Assembly (NCBI GenBank): GCA_963576735.1 | Contig: OY755191.1 | Span: 7,221,608-7,285,607, forward strand | DNA: 64,000 nt | Source of the DNA: Bedellia somnulentella | Lineage: Eukaryota > Arthropoda > Insecta > Lepidoptera > Bedelliidae | Direction of reading: 5' to 3' | In this document: in pieces, positions 46,839 through 64,000 of the stretch | How positions within the stretch are numbered: the stretch's first letter is position 1 | Layout of the letters: each line of letters starts with the position of its first letter | Made by a program: the position numbers and the translations under genes | Notes under the pieces: generated by a model | The model's input: the letters and a program-made list of their open reading frames with translations, nothing else | Database searches by the model: none | What the model was told of the DNA's origin: nothing

Positions 46839-49139
46839 TTAATGTAAATAAGCTGGAGCAGCAGCCACGGCCTTGACTACTCCGCCAAGGGGCTCCTTGT
46901 GCACGACGGCATTGAAACCGTTGTGGGGGTCGGCAGTGTACTCCACAATACGACGGGTGCCATCGGGCTCGACTAGAGAGTATGATCCTTGGACCACATC
47001 ACCGTTCCTCGTTTCCTGTTGACTCTTGGAGTCACCTGTAAGCGCATCCTGGATATTGTAGGCATAAGAATACTGAGGGTTTGGGTCGTAATCTTCTACG
47101 TGAGCGACCTTGGCTACTGCAGGGGCTACGTATGCTGAGTGGGCTACGGGCGCCACGTAGGCAGAATGGGCTAGAGGTGCACCGTACGCTGGCTGGAGAT
47201 GAGCGGCCACTGGGAGTCCATAAGGTCTGGAGTAGGCGTATGGACTTGCTACTGGCACGAGCCCGAAGGCACCGCTGCAGGCAGCCAAAATGGTAGCGAC
47301 GAGCAACATCTGTAACGATACAGTTTAATTAAGTAAATATATCGGTTTCTACATGGACGCAATTTTTAGCCCAAGGATATGTGATGATAGGGTTCATATT
47401 AGGGAAAAATAACTAATTACTTATTAACTAAATATATAAACACAACAGTCGGCTTGTTCCATAAAAGAATTGAGGTTACTCATTTCAAAAATACTCTGAC
47501 GCCTTAACTTTATCATACTTCAGTATTACAAGAAAGAGATACAACAACACAAAACTTTTTATATTTATATTTACCAGCCTAACACATTGTGTATATATTA
47601 GTATAGATAGTCGGTACTATATTGAACAACATGTAAATCATTGATATCCTTGATGGATGGTTTTCCCTATAACTGTATGTTTTAATCAATATAAACGCGA
47701 ATGTTTACGTTTACCCTTTAAGTTAAAGTTTACTCTTTTACTCCACACTTCCTAGGTCAAAATAAAATATGTAAAAAAAACTATGTATTTAAAATAAAGC
47801 ATTGAAAATGAAAAGTTTCTCCATATCAGTTGAGCGCTGTGATATGCCACCTCTTTTTAAATACTTAAATTTTATTTTAAAATACATATAATTACGGCTA
47901 TAATTTCAAAATTATTTAACCATCAGGGTACCTAACAAAATGAACTATCCCGCGTTTATACGTATAATAAGTTTACATTATAAAATCTCGTGTAGTGTCG
48001 GCTTAGAATAACACTACCCCATTTCTACCCGTGGGTGATCGTAAGAGGCGACTAAGGGTGTAGAGCTTTTTAAGTGATTTTTGGGCGATGTGGTTGGAGA
48101 CCCGTCACCAAAAACATTTATTATTACTATCTTTTCCCCACTCAACTTCCAAAAGTGGCTGAGGATTTTTTCATTCCAAAGCTCTGGCTACCCCGTTTAG
48201 GGATTCACAGCCGTGATTATATGTATATGTATGTATGTATGTATTATAAAATCCTAGTCTTTAATGCTCTATTTGAATGTTCTAATCAAAGTCCATTCAA
48301 CTGGCAAGGCCCAGCAAACTGGACTCCCAACCATTAAGTCCAGTTCATTATATTAACAGTAGTATGTAGTACTATAGTAAATGTTCTAGTGATGTAATAC
48401 TAGTATTATTCTCTCTGTGTCTATATCTGTGTAGATGGGGTGACCAATCCACCTCATATAGTTGTACCCCAGTTTCAAATCACAAAAAGGGAACTTCAGG
48501 ATTAGCAATCTCTCAGCCTCTTTTGGGAGTTGAACTTACAATAATGTTTAAATATAAAATAATCATATATAAAAGAAAGTGGATTCGTATAAAACGGCCC
48601 GATCACGTGAATGTACATATGGGTATTCTGAACACCAGGTGACAGAAAATAGTGTTCAGAAGTATTAGTACCTCTACCAAACCTTCGGGGATTCACACCG
48701 TGAACGTTTGAGAGTTTTGCTCGAAATCCACCTTCACGTAAAAGTCCCAAAACATTTACTTTCTTTGTAACACCGCAAGAAATGAAGTTAATCTAATCCG
48801 TGACTCCCTACACAGTGAAATAAAATAATCAGTTTAACATACATACATACTACTCACGGCTATAAATCCCTTGAAGGGATAGCCAGAGCTAGGGAATCAG
48901 AAATTCCTCAGAAACTTTTGGAAGTTGTGTGGGGAAAAGATGATGAAATGAAGGCTGTTGGCAATGGGTCTCCAACCGCATCGCCAAAAACTCCCGTAAG
49001 CGCTCCAATCTCCTCCAAATAGTCTCCTTTAACGTACACCCACCGAAAGAAATAGGGTAGTGCTATTCTAAGCCGACACTATATAGCTATATCAAATCAG
49101 TTTAACTTATAATATTATATGAAATGGACTTACCTTCAT
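46839..49139 (-). CDS. RR-2 cuticular protein 5, C-terminal domain (158 aa)
   Basis: A secreted chitin-binding cuticle protein on the minus strand. Exon 1 is 49139-49134 (MK), with a consensus donor GTAAGT. The 1824-bp intron holds two (TATG)n repeats and a SINE fragment. Exon 2 is 47309-46839, after acceptor ATCGTTACAG. The joined signal is [18 protein letters not shown]. The mature N-terminal half is Ala/Tyr/Pro-rich with two [13 protein letters not shown] repeats. The RR-2 domain follows at about residues 73-138 ([56 protein letters not shown]), so the domain lies at the C-terminus rather than the N-terminus as in genes 1-3. An ATG also begins exon 2, but the TATA-linked mini-exon supports the spliced start. 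This layout is common in lepidopteran RR-2 proteins. Confidence 0.95.
47990..48245 (+). repeat. ~250-bp (TATG)n repeat in the gene 5 intron
   Basis: A full copy: GTGTAGTGTCGGCTTAGAAT to GCCGTGATTATATG(TATG)n. Confidence 0.88.
48585..48725 (+). mobile_element. tRNA-SINE 3' fragment
   Basis: GGGTATTCTGAACACCAGGT, GTTCAGAAGTATTAGTACCT and a decayed CCTTCGGGGATTC, as at the 3' half of 11673-12040. Confidence 0.7.
48838..49092 (-). repeat. ~250-bp (TATG)n repeat next to the gene 5 donor
   Basis: A full minus copy (CATACATACATACTACTCAC to TTCTAAGCCGACACTATATA). Its end lies about 40 bp from the 5' splice site of cuticular gene 5. Confidence 0.85.
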
Positions 49140-49165
49140 CTTGCGTGCAGCTTAGAACCAAACTT

Positions 49166-49197
49166 AATAAGTGCTAAGGTGCACTCGAGCTTTTATA
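49166..49197 (-). promoter_or_regulatory. TATA box of cuticular protein gene 5
   Basis: TATAAAA on the minus strand (49197-49191), 52 nt before the predicted ATG. The start site is expected near 49166, where the initiator match is weak. Confidence 0.7.
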
Positions 49198-49339
49198 GAC
49201 ATATGTTGTGCGGCGCAGGACCACGCCCGCTATAGAAAAATGCATTATGATTGCATAGGCTCTATACTTGACTTAGATTTGTAACTGTAGCTAGGAAAGT
49301 TAGCATGTTGGTTTGTCCATAAATCAAAACTTAATAAGC

Positions 49340-49500
49340 AAAGGCTGTGTACTATTGGCTTAGAAAAGCACTAACCCATTTCTTTTCGTGAGAGGCAACT
49401 AATCAGCGACCATCGTTTATTTTACCGTCTTTTTCCCACTCAACTTACAAAAGTGACTGAGGAATATCTAGAACTGAAGTCTATGGCTATATCAAAAATA
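49340..49500 (+). repeat. (TATG)n repeat, decayed
   Basis: GTACTATTGGCTTAGAAAAG, CACTCAACTTACAAAAGTGA and TGACTGAGGAATATCTAGAA in family order. Cut before the 3' end. Confidence 0.6.
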
Positions 49501-49675
49501 ACCTTTCAATCAACCGAAACATTTGCGTACTCTCGGAGAACTTCAAATCAAAAAAGTAAAACGTTCAAGAAAAGTTCCATATAAGTATTCTAAATTAACT
49601 TACATTTTTAGAAGTGTTCTAAATACCTAATTACCAAATTCTACTGACACCATTCATTTTAATCTTATTTATTAT

Positions 49676-49722
49676 AACGGTAGGCAGAGAGTATTGATTT
49701 GCACTTTGTTTGCTCCATTTTT
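49676..49722 (-). mobile_element. LINE 3'-end relic
   Basis: ACGGTAGGCAGAGAGTATTG and CACTTTGTTTGCTCC match the GGGGTAGGCAGAGA family end. Under 50 bp remains. Confidence 0.5.
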
Positions 49723-49779
49723 TTATGAATAATAGTAAAATAGTATAACATATTAAAACAAAATTGTATTTCTAATGCA

Positions 49780-49895
49780 AGCTTGACAAAATACTACCCC
49801 ATTTCTTTCCGTGGATGTTGTTTGAAGTAACTGAACATATTTCATCCTGCTGAAAACATTGTTCAGGAATCTTTAATACTGATGGTACAGCCATC
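49780..49895 (+). repeat. (TATG)n repeat, relic
   Basis: ACTACCCCATTTCTTTCCGT, then GGATGTTG. The rest is barely recognisable. Confidence 0.45.
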
Positions 49896-50194
49896 AGTTT
49901 TGTCAGATTCAGAAGAAAGCGTTAAAATATATATTATAAATAATGTCCCTGAGTGGATAATTGGCTGAGATACTGAAGAAGATTTTTGCATGAATCAATC
50001 ATTTGTCCATCACTTTAAGTAGTATATTGTATGGCATGAGTATATGTTGTCCTATAGCCCAAATCACTCCAACGAATGTCAAATAGTGCCAATGATAAAC
50101 GCAATAAACATATTGTTCCTTAAAAAAAACATGTGTGCATATCAGTAAAATTATCTTTATTATGTTTTTTTTTATTTTCAACTTCATAGCATTT

Positions 50195-50310
50195 CAGTAG
50201 AGAACGACCACGGAGGACACAGAGCAGTTCACTTAGCCTAAAGGAAAATTGAGTTGGTTATTCTCTACCTACCCCAATGCGAATTAATGCAGTCAGTATA
50301 ATATATGTAT
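50195..50310 (+). mobile_element. LINE 3'-end fragment
   Basis: GAGAACGACCACGGAGGACA and TCTACCTACCCCAATGCGAA are the GRPRR and SAYPNG coding positions of the family at 9461, with the middle deleted. Confidence 0.6.
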
Positions 50311-50564
50311 ATAGAATCTTCAAAGACATGTTGCCTATATGTCCTTAAAAACCGATAGGGATAAAGTCACGGTATAAAGGTAGTGTAACTTAATTGCATG
50401 TGTAACAGCAAGGGTATAATCCATGTGTGGTGTGTCTAATACAAGCATGCAGTTGGGCGCGTTTTTGGGTCACAGCTGCGCGTTATCATTATCAATTAAA
50501 TGTATGTGTGCGTGTAGGTGTCTTGTACGCTATTTTATCATGGTAATTATATATTTATTGCTGT

Positions 50565-50700
50565 GTAATATAGGCTTAAAATTGGACTAACCTATTTCTT
50601 CAAATGGGTGTCGTATGAAGAGACTGAGGGTATTGCAGCTTTTAAATGTTTGTTTGACGATGTGGTACAAGACCCATCACCAATCTTAATAAAAGTAAGT
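50565..50700 (+). repeat. (TATG)n repeat, 5' half
   Basis: TATAGGCTTAAAATTGGACT, TTTCTTCAAATGGGTGTCGT and GACCCATCACCAATCTTA. The 3' part is missing. Confidence 0.6.
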
Positions 50701-50939
50701 ATGACTCTACATGAAAAGTCATCTTGTAATTTCAGCTCAGAACAATTTTTACACATAAGTACTTACCCGCAGCGGCGCGATTGGTCAATTACCCAATCAT
50801 AGTTTTTCGTTAACTCTGAAATTGTACTTGTAGTATTTAACTTGTATCAACAAAAAAATCCCTCACAACTAACAGCCTTGATAAATGAGCCCCTCATATG
50901 GCTTTAGAAAAAAAAACTTTTGAGATTTTAGCACAGTTT

Positions 50940-51125
50940 GTAAAACTGCAAATGTATGTGACAGTGTTTTCGTAAAAATCGGCGATAGGCCTGCCCATAT
51001 CGCTTTAGTATACTGGCAAAGCAAAACGTGGGTACCCTAAACATCAAATGACAATTTCGCGTGATGTTCAGAAGTATAAGTACCTCTGCCAACCCCTTCG
51101 GGGATATTCGTAGTGAACGTTTAAG
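50940..51125 (+). mobile_element. tRNA-SINE 3' half
   Basis: GTGACAGTGTTTTCGTAAAA, GGCGATAGGCCTGCCCATAT and CCAACCCCTTCGGGGATATT follow the 11673 SINE. The head is absent. Confidence 0.75.
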
Positions 51126-51129
51126 TTTT

Positions 51130-51215
51130 TGAGGTTTGATAGGACCGTACAAAGTGGGGATACATAATATAAGTGGCGATGGTCTCTGCATACCGCAATG
51201 GGAACTGAGAAATGG
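51130..51215 (+). mobile_element. LINE 3'-end relic
   Basis: GAGGTTTGATAGGACCGTAC and CTCTGCATACCGCAATGGGA match the coding end REVCQDRTKW...SAYPNG at the DNA level. Confidence 0.55.
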
Positions 51216-51639
51216 GGAATGGGAAATGGTTTGAGTACATGTATATAAAAATACAAGACGATACCGGTACCGGTACAAAACAAATACACTTTATTGAACA
51301 CCAAAATAATAATAAGAACATAAACAGAATGAAATACAATAGACAGGTAAACAACAGGCGGAGTTATCGCTAAACAGCGATCTATTCCGAGTATTTCCGA
51401 GCGAGCGATTCTTCGAAAATAATAATGTAATATTATTACTATATTATTATTCTCGAGCTTATTATTGTTATATATAATTATAATAAGCTCGAGAGGTTTG
51501 CCGGGATCGTACCGAATACTCGTAGATGGAGTTAGTTAATTTATGTATGTGAAATGGGTTTTCATTATATACAATATCATCATCACCATCATACGTCCAT
51601 ACCAATATTGAAATATTTGTATATTCCAAATTGTAGGTT

Positions 51640-51725
51640 TATTCTTCGCCTTTCCATAAAGTGGTAGCCAGAGTTTTAAAATCCACAATCGCTTAGCTGC
51701 TTTTAAAGGAACATGGGGAAAATAA
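51640..51725 (-). repeat. (TATG)n repeat, relic
   Basis: CCATAAAGTGGTAGCCAGAG, CGCTTAGCTGCTTTTAAAGG and GGGGAAAATAAT keep the family order on the minus strand. Confidence 0.45.
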
Positions 51726-52057
51726 TACATAACATAACATAAACATAAACGTTCACGCCGAATATCCCCGAAGGGGTTGGCAGAGGTACTAATAATTCTG
51801 AACATCACGTGACTTTGTCACCTGGTGTTCAGAGTACCCACGTTTTGCATGGACAGTGTACTCACGTGATAGGGGGCAGGCCTATCGCCGTTTTGTACGA
51901 ATACACTGTCACATGACTAAGTACAACTCAGCCATGTGGGTTTCCTCACGATGTTTTCCCTCACCGTTAACAACCATGATAAATTAACCACACATATGTC
52001 TTTAGAAAAGACAAATTGGTGTAGGCCCGACCCAGGATTTGAACACTAATCGTCTAA
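51722..52057 (-). mobile_element. tRNA-SINE, 5'-truncated
   Basis: A minus-strand copy very close to 11673-12040, from CATAACATAACATAAAC to the B box (GGATTTGAACACTAATCG). The A-box part of the head is lost, as expected of a truncated reverse transcript. Confidence 0.88.
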
Positions 52058-52149
52058 AAATATAAGTTTAAAGAAAACCAATTCTTGAGCTTTATAATAT
52101 TAGTAAAGATATGACGACAAAATTGTGTGTGTGATTACTATAATTTAAT

Positions 52150-52400
52150 TTTAAATACATATACTCACTGCTATAAATCCCCAGAAAGGGCATCCAGAGC
52201 TTCAGTAAAAATAATTCCTCAGCTATTTTCGTAAGTTGATTGGGGAAAACATAGTCAAATAAAGTTTGTTGGAGATGGGTCTCCACAACCACATTGCCCA
52301 ACAATCATTCAAAAAGCCCCCTACCCTTAGTCACCTCTTACGTCACCCATGGGAAAAAATTGGGAAGTGCTATACTAAACCGACATTAGACAGCTATATT
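52150..52400 (-). repeat. ~250-bp (TATG)n repeat
   Basis: A full minus copy: ATACATATACTCACTGCTAT to GCTATACTAAACCGACATTA. Confidence 0.82.
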
Positions 52401-52449
52401 TCTACTTCTATAAAATCATTATTTCAATAATAGAGCAAATATAATATTT

Positions 52450-53080
52450 GTGTTGTTGAGTCGGTTTAAATTAACACAAAGTCATCTTTTTTTGGGTTCG
52501 TGTTTTGTAAGCCCTTGCACATTTGGATGAAATGGGAACTCATCCCAAAGATCAGCGATCATTAATCCGCGTTCTCAAATTCCAAATGTGGCTCTAAATT
52601 GCCTTTTTCAAAACCCTTAAAAAACCCAACGTAGTGGGAAACCCAAATCAAAGGTTAACTCTCTTTGTTGACTCTCCCATCTTGACGGGTAACCCTACCG
52701 AAAGGGGAAGCTTAATAAAATGAAAGGGTTGTACAACGCTTACCATAAAATGAGAGGATTTCCCTTAAAAAACCATTTCCCAAAAACTTTTCGATAGGGC
52801 AATTTAAAAAGGGTAATACCTCTTTCTATAGGGTTTCTTGAAGGGTTTTTGATTTTAATTAGGTTTTCCTATAGTTAGCATAAAATAAAACTGTTAAAAA
52901 TAGAACCCGAATAAAACCCCAAAAGAGAAAGCTTTTATGTTCCCTGATCTCTAGGTACACCCTAATACGATGATGGATGACTTGTCTGAGCACGGTCTGA
53001 GGGTAGGTAATAAAAAACTGTGGTTATTGCAAAGATTTACTGGCCAGTACACCCCTTCGTGTACCAACTTATAATTTGTA
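52450..53080. other. odd-composition segment, unidentified
   Basis: Unusually rich in runs such as GGGTT, AACCC, AAAAGGG and CCCAAA on both strands from about 52490 to 52930. No frame is coding and no repeat partner is seen in this window. Probably a mobile element of unknown kind. Confidence 0.35.
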
Positions 53081-53769
53081 TTTATACTTAGGTTTTTTTA
53101 TGGATAACGCGATGTGGGATTATTAGACGCTGCGCTGCTAGTGTGCGAATGAGTCCGCCGTCGCTACAAAACAAAGATAATATTTTACCAGAATCAAGTA
53201 TTTATGACTCGTCCTCAATGGCTAAATTTACAAGAACTTGCGGATTTCCAAAAAAATACTGCACAAACGACTATATCACCCTCTAATTACTGCAACTTTA
53301 ATAGCTCTTCCCGTTTATATTTAATATACTGTCCGTCCACAATAAAATTATAGTTCCTAAGCCTAAGACATCCATCCAGTTGTGTAGCGCACCACCATAC
53401 CTACAGTGTCGTTAGTCGGTTTCCATTATTGATCACATCAGCAACTTTCCGTTACTTTATTAATCATTACTTATGTTCATTGTCAGCTCTGTTTATTACT
53501 TTTACCCCTACAAGGTAAATAAATAAATAAACGACAAACGTGTGAAATGAAAATATTTTCCTAATTTAGGTAAACTAAATCACAATAATTCTACCAATCA
53601 ATCTAACTCGAAATTTCTATCACACATGGCAACACCAATCATCTGTGTTTTGTAAATGTCACTTTTTAGAGCTTTCTTCCATGACAAGTCCGCGAAATTC
53701 CTAACTACGTTATAAATTTTGTTTATTTAAATGTATTTGGTGATGAAAATAAGTTAGTGAACGGCAAAC
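53081..53769. other. 5' flank and leader of the CHIC gene
   Basis: It must hold the CHIC promoter and untranslated leader. No TATA box or initiator could be fixed with confidence. Confidence 0.4.
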
Positions 53770-61262
<7,493 letters not shown>

Positions 61263-64000
61263 ATCACCCAAACTATGCAGTAAATTGTGTACATATTATA
61301 TTGTAAGGGCTTTAAGGACATCATTTAACACTGAATTTGAACACGGTGGTTTCAGGATTGCCAGGGAATATTTAGTATTAGATGTTTTTAAGATATTAAG
61401 CAGGCCCTTAATGATCTTTGCAGGATTATGAACATCTTGGAGCTTCCATCTATTTTTTAAGGAATGGATTTGTCAAGTTTATGCTAAAGGGAAATCCCGC
61501 TTTTACAACTAAGAGTAGTTAGTTGTTTTTTAAGAGAAAATGCCCTATTATATAAATAAAATACAAACAAGAAATTATTTATAATTGTACTCTCTAAGAG
61601 AATACAGTGTATAAGACCAATAATGAAATTGTAGTATCTCATTCATTTAAAAGTAATGAAGTCCATAGTTTTGTAAAAAATGGATTCACAAATAATATTG
61701 GACCGTTTAAAAAGTTCTTCAAATTTAACAATATTAAAATGATATATTTTCATTAAGATAAATGCATCAAAGATTTTCAGATTCATTTGTTAATCTTGTT
61801 TGTAAAAGTGGGAAATATTTGAACATATAAAAAGTTGCTGCACAACGTCGTCGTCGACATTTAAAAAGCCACGGTACTTATTGCCATGTACGCTTTCCGT
61901 GTGTAGTGCGCAATTTGATACGATGTTAGATGTTATTTAGTTCTTAAATGGGTTTATTAGTAAGTTACTTTTTTACGTATGTTAACTGTAATTATTTTAT
62001 TAATATGAGAGCGTATTGATGCCTGTGAAGATTATTTTTACCCGATAGAATGTCCCCATTTTATACAGTGATCATTCTCATAATTTTAACTTCGTTAATG
62101 ATATTGCTTTACCAATTATTAGGTTCATCTGTCTGTCCCAGTTATTTCGATCATTTGCCAAATATTACCGATATGTTTTCAGTAGTGAAATGGGTTGTAA
62201 AAACTGCATATGACAGATCAGTCAAAGCCCGTATTGATAAGAAATTAAGCGTACTATTATTTAAATACCGTTGCTTGTAAGAATATCAAACTGAATGTAA
62301 ATTAGTCGAGCTGTTTTAACTACTAGTTATTTAAGCCAATTTCCAAATTAGTTTGTGCATTTGAAAATGTTTTCAATATTCAAGTTTACTACTGTGCAAA
62401 CGTTTTGAAAGAATATAACTTACATTGCTAAAACCGTTCACGAGAGTAATTATTAATAATAGCTTTCATACAAAAGATTAGAACTATTTTCTGCTGGTGC
62501 CTAAGAATGATAAAACCAAATTACACCTATTACAAAACAATGTAGAATAAGTGGATTTGGAAACACACAACTTAGCAGATGCGAATTTTGCACTGCCCCT
62601 TGCCTTTATTTGCATATTCTACAGTATAATAAAAATAGTAATAAGTAATGAACAATTTGGACGTATCGGTTACAATTTGGGTAAAAGATTCTAAAAACGG
62701 ACTACTACTACTTACAATCAAATTGGTGAACGCTCAAAACGCTTTCGTAGATACTGCAAAACTTTCAATGAACTAATAATAAAACACCAAAATAATTAGA
62801 ATCCGTCATTCGAATGTAATAATCATTAATATCATAAAGATGGTTTTTAGCGATAAAACCTTTTAAAGCTGTATGTGATGCTATTTGGACGATATTAATG
62901 TATAGTTTAACATACAAAATATGATTAGGAGTTAATTCGGCGAGTGTCACAAAACAAAAGTGAATAGAAGAGCAAGCGTCTGATAGAATTAATTGTTCTT
63001 CCCTATTTAACGTCATTTTTTGAAAATATCAACAACCAACTTAAAAAGCAAGAAATGGTAATAAAACAGATAACCGTTTAATATGATGATTACCAGACTG
63101 AGCCTTACCGGTATCGCATATTCTTTTATTAGCAGTCATTATCTTAAAAATCGTAATTCAGGATTGCGTTCGAGCTTATAAACGGAACTTTTGGTTATAG
63201 GTGAGTTTGGTTATTCCATTTGTTCATTCACAAAAATCCATCCTAACTGAAACTATAATACGTACTTATGTAATCAGGTTTTATATTACAATCTCTACAA
63301 AAACTTAACATTCATTTAAGTGTCTAGAATTTTATGTTTCGTCTGGTCATGCAGATCTATGTTAAGAAATCACTAGATCAAGATCTATCTTTGTTTCAGT
63401 ATGTTAACTTGTCTAAATTATCGAATTGAAAAAAGAACACAATCGTTTCTGATAAAACTAAAGGATACTACTATTTTTACTTTAACTTTATTAATATGTG
63501 CAAAACGTAATCTTATAGGCATTGAAATAAAAGCGATTTTGGTTCATAGATAGCCGTTCCCTTAGCCGCGTGGACCAAATTGTGAAATATAGCTATCACA
63601 ACCAATTTAGGCAGCCCCATCTGAATTGATCTGAAGTAAGTGTTGATATGTTATGGAATGTTAAAGGTGTATAGATTTATGTATTATATAGAATGTGCGG
63701 CGCTGAGGTCGTAAGACAATATGAATTCACTGTTAAATTCGGTTAAATATATGTTTGTTGTTAAGCGAATCGGTTTAGATTAGCACACTGACTCTCGATG
63801 CTTAGTAACTTAGCGCAAAACTGTAGCTACTTTGACTATTTCCAATGTAAAAAAAAGTTTCTGTAAGTTACTGTAGGAAAGTGGGTGTGCTAATCCAACC
63901 CAAGTGTTGTAAATTTGGAGGTAGTAAACCATTGAGGACTGTGTTATTAGATGTAATCGATGATAAATGTGTATTCGTCTGTATGTACGGTATTCTACAT
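61263..64000. other. CHIC 3' flank and intergenic DNA, no gene recognised
   Basis: AATAAA at 61555-61560 may end the CHIC transcript. Beyond it the DNA is AT-rich and free of the repeat families seen elsewhere. The open frame at 62050-62280 has a hydrophobic N-terminus but no recognisable domain, so it is not called as a gene. Confidence 0.4.

Noticed and set aside
62050..62280. 76-codon frame with a hydrophobic N-terminus
   Set aside because: No known domain, AT-rich composition, no promoter or splice support. It could be a small membrane protein, but the sequence alone does not support it.

Overview
The window is nuclear DNA of an insect, most likely a moth or butterfly (Lepidoptera). Evidence: split genes with GT-AG introns, five RR-2 cuticular protein genes with a TATA box and a tiny first exon, and a very dense load of short interspersed repeats of kinds common in Lepidoptera: a ~250-bp repeat ending in (TATG)n, elements carrying (GTCT)n, tRNA-headed SINEs, Helitron remnants and truncated LINE 3' ends. 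No species can be named from the sequence alone.

Seven protein-coding genes are supported. Left to right: RR-2 cuticular protein genes at 7004-8117 (+), 19258-21037 (+) and 27220-30015 (-); a divergent cytochrome c oxidase subunit 5B-like gene at 34322-40046 (+), split by a 5.4-kb intron; two more RR-2 genes at 40884-42080 (-) and 46839-49139 (-); and a complete CHIC-family gene at 53770-61262 (+, three exons). Each cuticular gene codes its first 2-4 residues in a mini-exon 0.1-2.3 kb upstream of the main exon, and the two join into a normal signal peptide. The five secreted products are structural, chitin-binding proteins of the exoskeleton. The COX5B-like and CHIC genes have unrelated housekeeping-type roles (respiratory chain; palmitoylated vesicle/plasma membrane protein).

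The rest is repeat-rich intergenic and intronic DNA. About 35 copies or fragments of one ~250-bp repeat are spread through all regions. Nested insertions can be read in several places. A DNA element with termini AATTCGGTATGCAAA at 11383-15051 contains a SINE with target duplications, a Helitron remnant with a 145-bp tandem array, and two perfect 174-bp inverted arms. A second copy at 36598-38081 contains a LINE 3' end. A SINE at 31908-33350 is split by an element built of tRNA-like modules. Several foldback structures occur: 3574-3657, 4624-4786, 10170-11161, 40154-40580, 42975-46088, 56912-57157 and 60870-60909.

Most notable: the COX5B-like paralog hidden in two distant exons; a 113-nt stretch identical between two inverted cuticular genes (gene conversion); a degenerate partial duplicate of CHIC exon 2 just upstream of the real exon; and a mobile unit carrying a conserved tRNA-like module, in five copies. 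No CRISPR, operon or bacterial feature is present. Identities and boundaries were read by eye, without alignment software.
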